This document shows positions 6,378 through 14,836 of a stretch of 64,000 bases of DNA, piece by piece. Numbering within the stretch: position 1 is the first letter of the stretch; every line of letters starts with the position of its first letter. The stretch comes from Polaribacter marinus (lineage in GTDB: Bacteria; Bacteroidota; Bacteroidia; Flavobacteriales; Flavobacteriaceae): assembly GCF_022662535.1 (NCBI RefSeq), contig NZ_JAKQYM010000008.1, positions 116,063 through 180,062 on the forward strand. The letters run 5' to 3'. The notes below the pieces were generated by a model. The model did no database searches and was not told the origin of the DNA. It saw only the letters and a list, made by a program, of their open reading frames with translations. The position numbers and the translations under genes were made by a program.

Positions 6378-9263
6378 TTATTCTAAAATGATTTTTTTAT
6401 TCAATTTTCCTTTTTCTGTTTCTAATTGAACAATATAAACACCACTAGCTACTTTTGGTAACGCTAGTTCTTGTACTCCGTTAGAACTAAAAGAGGTCTT
6501 TAATACTTGTTTTCCAAGAACATTATACATAGCAACAGTTGTTTTTCCTTGTGGCAAACCTACCATTTGTAAGGTAGATGCACTTGTTGTATAAACACTA
6601 ATGTTTTGTAAGTTGGTTTCATGTACAGACAATACACTTGGTGTTGTGTGTATGTAAAATCTTCCGATTCCGTTTAAACTTTCGGTTAAAGTAACCGCAT
6701 ATTCGCTGTTCGCTTCATCTAAACGTGTAAACGTATTATTGTCTCTATCTTCTAAAAATACTTTGATATCAGATGGCAAGTTCATGGCTGCTGCAGTAAA
6801 CGTAAGTTCTTGTCCGCTTTCTGCATTTACACCTACTGGGACTATCATATTTTCCAAATCACTATTTGGTAATGCTTGTCTTGAAAAAGAAATTCCTTCG
6901 TTATTGTTTAATAATTGAGTGTAAATACGCAAATCAGAGGCTAGACCATTAAACATACCAATATCAAACCCAGGATCTAAACTTGTTGTGGTACCCTCTG
7001 CATAGTTAATTTTTGTTTTCTTAATACTTGTTCCATTAGTAAGATTTAAATCAATAGAAGTTACAGTATTTCTTATAGCCCCTCCTACTGTACCATCACT
7101 CTGCATTGCTTCTGTAATAGAAGCATTAGCGTCAACTTTAGAGTGTACAAAAAAGGCTTGTCCTGGGCTAATAAAACCTTCTGTTACACTTGTATATGCA
7201 CCTGAGCCATTATTAGGATCCCAAACGTAAACCGAATGGTAAGCATCCGATAAATTGTCATTAGTTGTAGTGTTTTCTGTAATAAATTTAGCAATGTCTA
7301 AATAAGAAGCATAAGGGTTTCCTATTAAGTTCCAATTGTTATTTCCTGTTGAAATTGCAGGTGTTTTAGTGTTATAAGCAAATTCACCTGTAAAAGCATA
7401 AGATCCTGCAGCTGTTCTTTTTAAAGAATACCCTACACCTTGTCCAAAAGTTCCTGATCCTCCAGCTTGAAGATATACCCACTGACCGGTGGTAGCATTT
7501 GCTGCTCCGTTTTGATAAGTAGCAATTCCTCTGTTGTTACCAGTTCCAGAATCAATGTCATTGTTGGTAACCCAAGTATCATTATAGGATTGGTTATCAA
7601 CCGGTGAAGAAATTAAATACCATTTATCATCACCAACAGCTACATTATAGGTTACATTACCAGTTGCAGTTCCGCTTACAATTAAAGAACCTCCATTTGC
7701 AATTGTTAAAACACCGTTTGTAGTAATGTCATTAGCAAGTGCTCCTGTAGTAGCCCCAATAATTGGGTCGTTTGCTAAATCTGGTATTACCACATTTTCT
7801 GCTGCTGTTGGTATATGACCTTCACTCCAGTTAGCAGATGTGGCCCAATCTGTTGAACCACCATTCCAAGTGTTTGTTATAGTTACTGCTGTATTTTCAA
7901 CTTCAATTGTTAAAGTTGGTGCATTTGCTGTTGAACCATCACTAACTCCAAAATAATTACCGCCAGGTGTAGCAGGATTATCAACATTTAATCTTAAAAA
8001 GATATAATCTCCAGCTACTGCACCGGCATCGTATTGAGCATTTATGTATGCTACTAGTGCAGCATCTCCACTAGCACTTGTTTCTTCAAAACGAGCTGTA
8101 TCCAATTGTCCATTAGAAACATTTTTCGCAAAATAATCATCTTCTATCTCTGTAACATCTGCAGTTGCATCTGGATATGAACTATCATAATGATTCGCTG
8201 AATAAATTGTACTTGCGGCATTATATTTAAGACCATACAAATCTACATTTGACGTGATCCATTGTCTACCATAATTTACATGTACTTTTAAGTTTGCAGC
8301 AGTTACTAATTTACCTGCTGGTCTATTTGGCAATTTAAAAGGGATAATTGCACTTGTAGTAAATGAATCTCCATTAGCTGCACTTGCACCTATTTTTAGA
8401 GAATTTACACCACCCACATCGTGTCCATTTAAATACGGGTTGTTTGCAGGAACATCTGTAATATCAGAAACAATACCATCAACATGATATGATTGTCCTG
8501 AAACTATTTCTGGCACTAAGTCATACTCTGTTGTTGGAGTTACTGCTGCATCTTCAACTTCAATTGTTAAAGTTGGTGAATTTGCTGTTGAACCATCACT
8601 AATTCCAAAATAATGTGCTCCTGTTGTTGCAGGGTTATCAACATTTAATCTTAAAAAGATATAATCTCCAGCTACTGCACCGGCATCGTATTGAGCATTT
8701 ATGTATGCTACTAGTGCAGCATCTCCACTAGCATTTGTTTCTTCAAAACGAGCTGTATCTAAAGAACCTGCGGTTACATTTTTTGCGAAATAATCATCTT
8801 CTATTGGAGTAACATCAGTTGTTGTATCTGGATAAGCAGCATCAAAATGATCTGCAGGATCGATTGTACTCGCAGCATTGTATTTAAGACCATATAAATC
8901 TACATTTGACGTGATCCATTGTCTACCATAATTTACATGTACTTTTAAGTTTGCAGCAGTTACTAATTTACCTGCTGGTCTATTTGGTAATTTAAAAGGA
9001 ATGATAGCACTTGTTGTGTATGGATCTCCATTTGCAGCACTTGCTCCTACTTTTAGAGAGTTGATTCCTCCTACTGGATTTCCATTTAGGTATGGGTTGT
9101 TTGCTGGCACATTAGTAATATCAGAAACAATACCATCAACATGATATGATTGTCCTGATACAATTTCTGGGGTTACATTATATGTTGTGGTTTGTGCTTG
9201 CAATAAAAGTGGAGAAGCACTTAACATAACAAACAACATTAATTTAAATAATTTTGCTTTCAT
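6378..9263 (-). CDS. Secreted T9SS protein with two tandem CBM96/DNRLRE-like modules
   Basis: A 961-residue protein with a signal peptide ending near residue 23 (LLLQAQ). Two highly similar beta-sandwich modules cover about 26-242 and 245-461, each with IIPFKLPNRPAGKLV and YINAQYDAGAVAGDYIFLRLN. A linker region beginning WNGGSTDWATSANWSEG follows, then a beta-rich part of unknown fold, and a C-terminal T9SS sorting domain ending in NKKIILE. No catalytic domain is recognisable, so it is best seen as a surface or secreted glycan-binding protein. The modules resemble what is called CBM96 or DNRLRE; the name is from memory. An inverted repeat and TATGTTTG box upstream suggest control by the neighbouring AraC regulator. 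Confidence 0.75.
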   Translation of the reverse strand: MKAKLFKLMLFVMLSASPLLLQAQTTTYNVTPEIVSGQSYHVDGIVSDITNVPANNPYLNGNPVGGINSLKVGASAANGDPYTTSAIIPFKLPNRPAGKLVTAANLKVHVNYGRQWITSNVDLYGLKYNAASTIDPADHFDAAYPDTTTDVTPIEDDYFAKNVTAGSLDTARFEETNASGDAALVAYINAQYDAGAVAGDYIFLRLNVDNPATTGAHYFGISDGSTANSPTLTIEVEDAAVTPTTEYDLVPEIVSGQSYHVDGIVSDITDVPANNPYLNGHDVGGVNSLKIGASAANGDSFTTSAIIPFKLPNRPAGKLVTAANLKVHVNYGRQWITSNVDLYGLKYNAASTIYSANHYDSSYPDATADVTEIEDDYFAKNVSNGQLDTARFEETSASGDAALVAYINAQYDAGAVAGDYIFLRLNVDNPATPGGNYFGVSDGSTANAPTLTIEVENTAVTITNTWNGGSTDWATSANWSEGHIPTAAENVVIPDLANDPIIGATTGALANDITTNGVLTIANGGSLIVSGTATGNVTYNVAVGDDKWYLISSPVDNQSYNDTWVTNNDIDSGTGNNRGIATYQNGAANATTGQWVYLQAGGSGTFGQGVGYSLKRTAAGSYAFTGEFAYNTKTPAISTGNNNWNLIGNPYASYLDIAKFITENTTTNDNLSDAYHSVYVWDPNNGSGAYTSVTEGFISPGQAFFVHSKVDANASITEAMQSDGTVGGAIRNTVTSIDLNLTNGTSIKKTKINYAEGTTTSLDPGFDIGMFNGLASDLRIYTQLLNNNEGISFSRQALPNSDLENMIVPVGVNAESGQELTFTAAAMNLPSDIKVFLEDRDNNTFTRLDEANSEYAVTLTESLNGIGRFYIHTTPSVLSVHETNLQNISVYTTSASTLQMVGLPQGKTTVAMYNVLGKQVLKTSFSSNGVQELALPKVASGVYIVQLETEKGKLNKKIILE
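7915..9188 (-). repeat. Tandem in-frame repeat, 657-bp period (binding modules)
   Basis: The two modules of the 961-residue protein are a direct repeat: matching positions at 7915 and 8572 are exactly 657 bp apart. The same period is found in the gene at 35169-36809, and the copies of the two genes share long near-identical stretches, for example around 8821-9100 and 36361-36640. Confidence 0.8.
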
Positions 9264-9679
9264 ATTTTTTAGTTTTAAATTTAACTGTATTGTGAAATTT
9301 CCAATGTTGTATTATTATCTAAACCATTTAAAGAAATTCTTAATACGCCAAACATAAATGAAACAAATAAGACATTTTGTCGTTTTTATTGTTCAAAATG
9401 TCTTTTTTTAGCATATAAATACTTTTAAACACTGTTTTATATCAAATTCATAATTAAAAATGTTTTTATTATGGATTTTTCTGTGTTTATGATTTTAAGG
9501 AAAGTTGTTTGTAAATCGTAAAAAAACAGTGCATATATCTATACCTATTTATGATATATAGGTTATAAAATGACATTGTTACTATGAATTGATCGTTTTT
9601 ATAAAAAAAAGAAAAAAACCGCACAGAAAAATTGCAGTCCTATAAAATTAAGTAATTAAAAGTATTTTGTATTGTAATC
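9264..9679. other. 416-bp intergenic region upstream of the two-module protein
   Basis: No open frame of coding character was seen. The right part follows the araC-type gene's stop codon. The left part is the promoter region of the minus-strand 961-residue gene and contains the inverted repeat described separately. A weaker inverted repeat, ACCTAT with ATAGGT around 9543-9563, may be a terminator remnant or chance. Confidence 0.5.
9349..9404 (-). promoter_or_regulatory. Promoter with inverted-repeat activator site (probable AraC-type target)
   Basis: AAGACATTTTG (9369-9379) and its exact reverse complement (9394-9404) are separated by 14 bp. On the minus strand a TATGTTTG box (9356-9349), fitting TAnnTTTG, lies 12 bp downstream of the proximal arm. 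No good -33 TTG is present at the right distance, as expected for an activator-dependent promoter. The same inverted repeat with the same 14-bp gap occurs beside the AraC gene at 10558-10591. Confidence 0.6.
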
Positions 9680-10543
9680 TTACTTTCGTCTAATTTGACC
9701 CGGAGAATATCCCATTTTATTTTTAAAAACTTTTGAGAAATAAAACAAAGAATTAAATCCTGTTTTTGCAGCAATTTCTTTGATAGAAAGATCGGTATTC
9801 ACCATTAATCTTTTGGCATGTTCTAATCTTTCTAGGATAAGATATTGTTGTAAAGATACCCCTGTATTATTTTTAAATACAGTTCTAAATCTATTGTAAC
9901 TAAGGTGATGTTCACTGGCAAGTTTCTTAAAATCGATTTCAGTATTAAGATTTTCTCTTATAAAGTCTATTACCTTTTTACAAAGTTCTTCTTCACGACT
10001 TCCTAATTTCTTGTTTTCATGAGAAATTATAGAAGCAACTAATTGAATTACAATACCAGAAAGAATTTTTCTAAAGCCAAAACTATTTCTTTTTACCAAT
10101 TCTAAAGACTGATTAAATAAAAAGATGAGCTCTTCTTGATGCCCCATCTGTTTTACATAAGACGTATTTTCTGGAAATAAATCTTTTAGAATTCTATTTG
10201 ACAAAACTTCGCCTCTAATTCCTATCCAATATTCTTCCCATCCAGTTTCTTCAGAAGGCTTGTAATTATGCCATTCTCCAGGGTATAAAACCATTACATC
10301 TCCAGAATTTACTTCCCATTTACCGTGCTTTGTTTCTAAGGTACCTCTTCCGGTTGGAATGTAAACAAGGTAACACCCAGGTAAAGTTCTTCCAATTACT
10401 TGATTAAATGTATGTGTGTTTGGATGACCTTCTAAAGGGTAAGAATCTCCAGGGTAAATATGCTGATAACCACATGTTGGCACATAAACACCCCAATCTT
10501 CTGCTTCTGTATCTTCCGCTAAATAATGAAAAAAGTTGTCCAT
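9680..10543 (-). CDS. AraC-family transcriptional regulator
   Basis: A 287-residue protein. The N-terminal half is a cupin-like sugar-sensing domain (GCYLVYIPTGRGTLETKHGKWEVNSGDVMVLYPGEWHNY), and residues from about 190 to 287 carry two helix-turn-helix units (ASEHHLSYNRFRTVFKNNTG and SIKEIAAKTGFNSLFYFSKVFKNKMGYSP). This is the RhaS/AraC layout, where the sensor binds a sugar. It is divergent from the oxygenase operon, and an inverted repeat lies in the shared upstream region with a second copy before the 961-residue surface protein gene. The ligand could be rhamnose or a methylated sugar from the locus; this is inference. Confidence 0.9.
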   Translation of the reverse strand: MDNFFHYLAEDTEAEDWGVYVPTCGYQHIYPGDSYPLEGHPNTHTFNQVIGRTLPGCYLVYIPTGRGTLETKHGKWEVNSGDVMVLYPGEWHNYKPSEETGWEEYWIGIRGEVLSNRILKDLFPENTSYVKQMGHQEELIFLFNQSLELVKRNSFGFRKILSGIVIQLVASIISHENKKLGSREEELCKKVIDFIRENLNTEIDFKKLASEHHLSYNRFRTVFKNNTGVSLQQYLILERLEHAKRLMVNTDLSIKEIAAKTGFNSLFYFSKVFKNKMGYSPGQIRRK

Positions 10544-10550
10544 AACAAAT

Positions 10551-10623
10551 CAAATTTAGACATTTTGAACAACAAAACCAACAAAACGTCTATTGTTTAA
10601 CATAAGTGATTCCTCTATGTTTG
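10551..10623 (+). promoter_or_regulatory. Promoter of the oxygenase operon with AraC-type inverted repeat
   Basis: AGACATTTTG (10558-10567) and CAAAACGTCT (10582-10591) form an inverted repeat with one mismatch and a 14-bp gap, matching the site at 9369-9404. Downstream on the plus strand, TTG at 10593-10595 and TATGTTTG at 10616-10623 form a -33/-7 pair with 20-bp spacing. The site thus abuts the -33 box, a class II activator position. On the minus strand TAAATTTG (10558-10551) could serve the regulator gene itself and would be touched by the same site. Confidence 0.6.
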
Positions 10624-10727
10624 TACAACATGAAGAATTCAGTAAAATATTTTAAGTACTTTCTAGTTGTTTTACTCAAAACTAATTCATCGATTTAAAA
10701 TTAAGGAAGAAAAAGAAAAAAATTAAA

Positions 10728-13061
10728 ATGATGAATTCAGAATCCTTGGCTAAAACAAAAAGATCCCCTAATAAAAAAACATTGGTTCAAGATACCTATA
10801 AATCCATTCCTCAAATTAAATTTGATTATTCTTTAACAGGTAAAAATGCAACAAAAGCAATAGAGTTAGGGCTTGCTGAAGCAGATTGGTATCAAAGTCC
10901 AATAGATCGTAAAACCATGCGTAAATTATTGGTTAGAAAAGATGGTCCGGCCATTAGGGATACATTGCTTCTTCTTTTTATTTTAATAACTACAGCAATT
11001 AGTACAATTATCTTTTGGGGAACCTGGTGGAGTGTGATTCCTTATCTTATTTATGCCGTTTTTTATGCAACAAGTTCTGACTCTAGATGGCATGAATGTA
11101 GTCATGGAACTGCTTTTAAAACCGATTGGATGAACAATGTTGTTTATGAAGTAGCTTCTTTTATGGTTATGCGAGAATCTGTAGTTTGGAGATGGAGTCA
11201 TACAAGACACCATAGTGACACTATTATTGTTGGTAGAGACCCAGAAATTCAAATTCCTCGTCCACCAGACATCAAAGGTCTTATCCTTTCTATTTTTAAT
11301 ATTGGTGGATATCAATCTTATTTTCCTAGTTTAATTAGACATGCATTTGGCAAAATTTTAGATGCAGAAAAAACATATATCCCAAAAACAGAATTTAAAA
11401 GCATTATTAGAAATGCAAGAATTTACCTTTTTATTTATATAGGCATCATTACTTTGGCAATCATTATACAATCTTGGATTCCTATATTCTTATTTGTTTT
11501 TCCTCATTTTTTTGGAACCTGGCTTATGATTGTTCACAATACAACACAACATGCTGGTTTGGCAGAAAATGTTTTGGATCATCGTTTGAATTGTAGAACC
11601 GTTTATATGAATCCTATTAGTAGGTTTATTTATTGGAATATGAACTATCATATAGAACACCATATGTTTCCACTGGTTCCCTATCATGCGCTCCCCAAAC
11701 TACACGAGCTTATAAAAGATGATTGCCCTCCTGTTTACACTTCTATTTATGCTGCATGGAGCGAAATTATACCCACTATTATAAAACAAGTAAAAGAACC
11801 TTCTTTTTATGTAAAAAGAAAATTACCTAAAGCAAAAAAAAGAAACACCGAAGGCATTGTAAAATCTAATTTAGTACCCGATGAAGAAGGTTGGTTAGCT
11901 GTTTGTTTAAGTAGCGATCTTGGTAATGAAGATATTATTAGATTAGATCATCTAAAAAAAACCTATGCACTATTTAGAAATAAAGCTGGTAAATTATACG
12001 CTACAGATGGTATCTGTACACATGGTAATACCCACTTAAGTGAGGGTTTCATTAAAGGGGAAATCATAGAATGTCCAAAACACAATGGGCGTTTTAATAT
12101 GGAAGATGGAACCCCTGCACGTGCACCTATTTGTCAAGGTTTGGCTACCTATCCTATAGAAACTCGAGGTAACAAAATTTGGCTTAATATAGAAAGAGCA
12201 GGAGGAGATGGTGCTCAAAAGAAAAAGAATTATGATTTGCAGGTTATAAGCAATCAAAATGTTTCAACATTTATAAAAGAACTTGTACTTAAACCTATAA
12301 AAACTGATGAAAAAATAGCGTTTATTCCTGGAGATTATATGCAAATCAAAATCCCAGAATACAAGGAAATACAGTTTAATGAATTTGACATACCAGAACC
12401 TTACGCGTCTGTTTGGAAACACCAAAATATATTTGATTTAAATAGTAGTAATTCAGAATTAGAAAGATTTAATAATTATTCTTTAGCAAATAATGGACAA
12501 AAAGAAGAGGTTGTAAAGTTTAATATTAGAATTGCCACACCTCCAGCAGGACAAGATTGTGCACCAGGAATAGGTTCTAGTTATCTTTTTAGTTTAAAAC
12601 CAGGAGACCAAATTTCAGCCATTGGAAGTTTTGGAGATTTTCATATAAAACCTTCTCATAAAGAAATGGTTTACATAGGTGGTGGTGCAGGAATGGCCCC
12701 TATACGTGCCCATATTGCTCATCTATTTGAAAATGAATTGACACATCGAAAAGTTAGTTTTTGGTACGGAGCACGTTCTAAACAAGAAATATTTTATGAT
12801 GCTTATTTTAAAGAAATTGCAAAAATGCATCCTAATTTTAATTTTGAAATAGCACTTTCTAATCCGCTTGAAAATGATTATTGGAACGGTAGTACAGGGT
12901 TTATTCATCAAGTTGTACTTGAAAATTATTTACAAGATCATCCAAATCCAAAAGCCATAGAATTTTATCTATGTGGGCCGCCAATGATGATAAAGGCATG
13001 TTCTAAAATGCTAAGTGAGTTAGGAGTTTCAAACAATCAAATAGCATTTGATGAATTTTAA
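10728..13061 (+). CDS. Three-domain membrane oxygenase: desaturase-like (MocD) + Rieske (MocE) + NqrF-like reductase fusion
   Basis: A 777-residue protein joining three units. Residues about 75-330 are a membrane di-iron desaturase/hydroxylase domain with His boxes H122ECSH, H158TRHH and H308IEHH. Residues about 385-490 are a Rieske [2Fe-2S] domain with Cys430, His432, Cys449 and His452. Residues about 503-777 are an FAD/NAD(P)H reductase with GDYMQIKIP, GGGAGMAP, WYGARSKQE and YLCGPPMM, closest in my reading to the C-terminal half of NqrF. In rhizobial rhizopine catabolism separate MocD, MocE and MocF proteins were proposed to demethylate 3-O-methyl-scyllo-inosamine. A self-sufficient O-demethylase for a methylated sugar is therefore the favoured role, but true lipid desaturation is not excluded. 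The operon continues with a creatininase-family protein and an aldo/keto reductase. Confidence 0.8.
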   Translation: MMNSESLAKTKRSPNKKTLVQDTYKSIPQIKFDYSLTGKNATKAIELGLAEADWYQSPIDRKTMRKLLVRKDGPAIRDTLLLLFILITTAISTIIFWGTWWSVIPYLIYAVFYATSSDSRWHECSHGTAFKTDWMNNVVYEVASFMVMRESVVWRWSHTRHHSDTIIVGRDPEIQIPRPPDIKGLILSIFNIGGYQSYFPSLIRHAFGKILDAEKTYIPKTEFKSIIRNARIYLFIYIGIITLAIIIQSWIPIFLFVFPHFFGTWLMIVHNTTQHAGLAENVLDHRLNCRTVYMNPISRFIYWNMNYHIEHHMFPLVPYHALPKLHELIKDDCPPVYTSIYAAWSEIIPTIIKQVKEPSFYVKRKLPKAKKRNTEGIVKSNLVPDEEGWLAVCLSSDLGNEDIIRLDHLKKTYALFRNKAGKLYATDGICTHGNTHLSEGFIKGEIIECPKHNGRFNMEDGTPARAPICQGLATYPIETRGNKIWLNIERAGGDGAQKKKNYDLQVISNQNVSTFIKELVLKPIKTDEKIAFIPGDYMQIKIPEYKEIQFNEFDIPEPYASVWKHQNIFDLNSSNSELERFNNYSLANNGQKEEVVKFNIRIATPPAGQDCAPGIGSSYLFSLKPGDQISAIGSFGDFHIKPSHKEMVYIGGGAGMAPIRAHIAHLFENELTHRKVSFWYGARSKQEIFYDAYFKEIAKMHPNFNFEIALSNPLENDYWNGSTGFIHQVVLENYLQDHPNPKAIEFYLCGPPMMIKACSKMLSELGVSNNQIAFDEF

Positions 13062-13074
13062 TTAAAAAATTAAA

Positions 13075-13788
13075 ATGAAAAATATAAATGAAATTTGGGG
13101 GCTTTATGACCAAATGCGTCCACAACAAATAGAAGCTATTCAAAAAAAAACTCCGATTGCTTATTTGCCTTGGGGAGCCATTGAATATCATGGAAATCAC
13201 AATCCGACAGGACTAGATAGTATTAAAGCTCTGAATTTATGTATTGATTTAGCAAAAGAAAAAGGCGGACTTGTGTTTCCTGTAGTTCATTTGGCTGCAA
13301 ATTTAATTAAATCATACCCAGGTGTTGATTTCCCTAAACATTCTATTGAATTTTCAGAAAAACTAATCCGAAATATTTGCGAAGAATATTTAGAACAATT
13401 GGTTCAGCAAGATTTTAAAATTATAGTGTTGTTATCGGGACATGCAGGTGAACCGCACCAAAACATCTTAAAAAGTGTTGCCAAAGAATTCAATAAAAAA
13501 TATCCAGACAACTATTTTTGGGCATTTGCAGAATTTGACATTTTGCCTGATGACTTATTAGTAGCCAACCATTCTGCCCTTGGAGAAACATCTTTGCAAT
13601 TGTATTATGCACCTACCACTGTAGATTTGGATTCTTTACCAAAAGATAGAGAAATTTGTTTAGAATTAGATGCCGTTTCTGGTAAAGACCCAAGATTAGC
13701 AACCAAAGAATTTGGCGAAAAAATAGTAAAAACATATTTAAAAAATGCTTCTATAAAATTAGAAGAATTAATTCAAATATATATATGA
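13075..13788 (+). CDS. Creatininase-family metal-dependent hydrolase
   Basis: A 237-residue protein with the creatininase-fold signatures: WGAIEYHG, giving Glu37 and His39, then Asp48 in GLDS, His123 in SGHAGE, and a later HSALGETS (His166, Glu171). These match the metal-binding positions of creatinine amidohydrolase. The family also contains lactam, formamide and peptide hydrolases, so the substrate cannot be assigned. It starts 13 bp after the fused oxygenase and overlaps the next gene by 4 bp, so it belongs to the same operon. A role in opening a lactone, amide or similar product of the oxidised sugar is a guess from context. There is no signal peptide, so it is cytosolic. Confidence 0.75.
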   Translation: MKNINEIWGLYDQMRPQQIEAIQKKTPIAYLPWGAIEYHGNHNPTGLDSIKALNLCIDLAKEKGGLVFPVVHLAANLIKSYPGVDFPKHSIEFSEKLIRNICEEYLEQLVQQDFKIIVLLSGHAGEPHQNILKSVAKEFNKKYPDNYFWAFAEFDILPDDLLVANHSALGETSLQLYYAPTTVDLDSLPKDREICLELDAVSGKDPRLATKEFGEKIVKTYLKNASIKLEELIQIYI

Positions 13789-14747
13789 AGTATAGAAAAT
13801 TAGGAAGAACCGGCCTAGAAATTAGTGAAATTAGTTTAGGCACTTGGGCATTTGGTAACAAGGTTTATGGTGGTGTTGAAGAAAAAGAAGGAATTAATAC
13901 GATTCATGCTGGTATTGATATGGGCGTAAATATTTTTGATACGGCTCCGCAATATGGTACAGCAGAACAAGATGGAGTTGCCGAAATTGTATTAGGAAAA
14001 GCTTTAAAAGGGAAACGTGATAAAGTGCATATTTCTACAAAGTTTGGTAGAAATCCAACGATTAAAAATGGTGCTTCACAATTTTATCAATCGAGAGTAG
14101 TGGATTCTGTCAACGAAAGTTTAAAACGATTACAAACCGATTATATTGATGTTCTTTTCTTTCATTCACCATTTTCTCCTGATGAAATTAGTGAGGATGT
14201 TTGGAGAGGAATAGAGCAAGTAAAAGCGCAAGGAAAAGTACGTTTTGTAGGGCATTCTATTTCTATGTTTCATCAAACCAAAGATATGGCGCGTCAATGG
14301 GCAAAAGAAGACAAGATTGATATTGTACAAGTAGTTTTAAGTTTAATGAACAGAGAATCGCAACAATTAATAGAAGAATTACAAGAATATCCTATTGGCG
14401 TTTTTGGAAGAGAATGTTTAGCAAATGGTTTTTTATCAGGAGCAATTGATAAAAATACCGTTTTTACAGAAGGTACTCTAAACGCAAGATATAGTAGAGA
14501 AGAAATTGCCGAACGAGTTGACCAAGTAGAAGCTTTTAAATTTTTACTTAGAGATGATGTTACAAATATGCCACAAGCAGCTTTACGATGGGTTTTAGAT
14601 CAAAAAGGAGTTTCAACAGTATTGTCTGGAGCTAAAAATATTAACGAGTTAAAAGGAGCTATTTCTGCATCAGATGCAAAACCTTTTACGGAAGCAGAAT
14701 TAACTTTAGCAAAAGAATTATTAAAAAAAGATTTTGAAGCCGCTTAA
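13785..14747 (+). CDS. Aldo/keto reductase
   Basis: A 320-residue NAD(P)H-dependent TIM-barrel oxidoreductase. The catalytic tetrad Asp52, Tyr57, Lys86 and His127 is present (FDTAPQYG, ISTKFG, LFFHSP), and the C-terminal AALRWVLDQKGVSTVLSGAKN is typical of the family. Its start overlaps the creatininase-family stop (ATGA), showing tight coupling, and it is the last gene before a terminator. Related proteins act on sugar aldehydes, sugar lactones and inosose-type compounds. Here it may oxidise or reduce the sugar processed by the fused oxygenase; the exact substrate is unknown. Confidence 0.88.
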   Translation: MKYRKLGRTGLEISEISLGTWAFGNKVYGGVEEKEGINTIHAGIDMGVNIFDTAPQYGTAEQDGVAEIVLGKALKGKRDKVHISTKFGRNPTIKNGASQFYQSRVVDSVNESLKRLQTDYIDVLFFHSPFSPDEISEDVWRGIEQVKAQGKVRFVGHSISMFHQTKDMARQWAKEDKIDIVQVVLSLMNRESQQLIEELQEYPIGVFGRECLANGFLSGAIDKNTVFTEGTLNARYSREEIAERVDQVEAFKFLLRDDVTNMPQAALRWVLDQKGVSTVLSGAKNINELKGAISASDAKPFTEAELTLAKELLKKDFEAA

Positions 14748-14773
14748 AAATATCATTTTAAAATTTTTATAAA

Positions 14774-14808
14774 AAAAAACCTCAAAATAAAATATTTTGA
14801 GGTTTTTT
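14774..14808. terminator. Bidirectional intrinsic terminator
   Basis: The arms CCTCAAAAT (14780-14788) and ATTTTGAGG (14794-14802) enclose a 5-nt loop and are flanked by A- and T-runs. The hairpin lies between the converging oxygenase operon and the susCD unit, and can end both. Confidence 0.85.
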
Positions 14809-14836
14809 AGTTTGATAATTAAAAGTTCTATTTATT

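Noticed and set aside
9541..9570. Short inverted repeat ACCTAT/ATAGGT in the intergenic gap
   Set aside because: Stem is only six pairs with no T-run and no second copy, so chance is likely.
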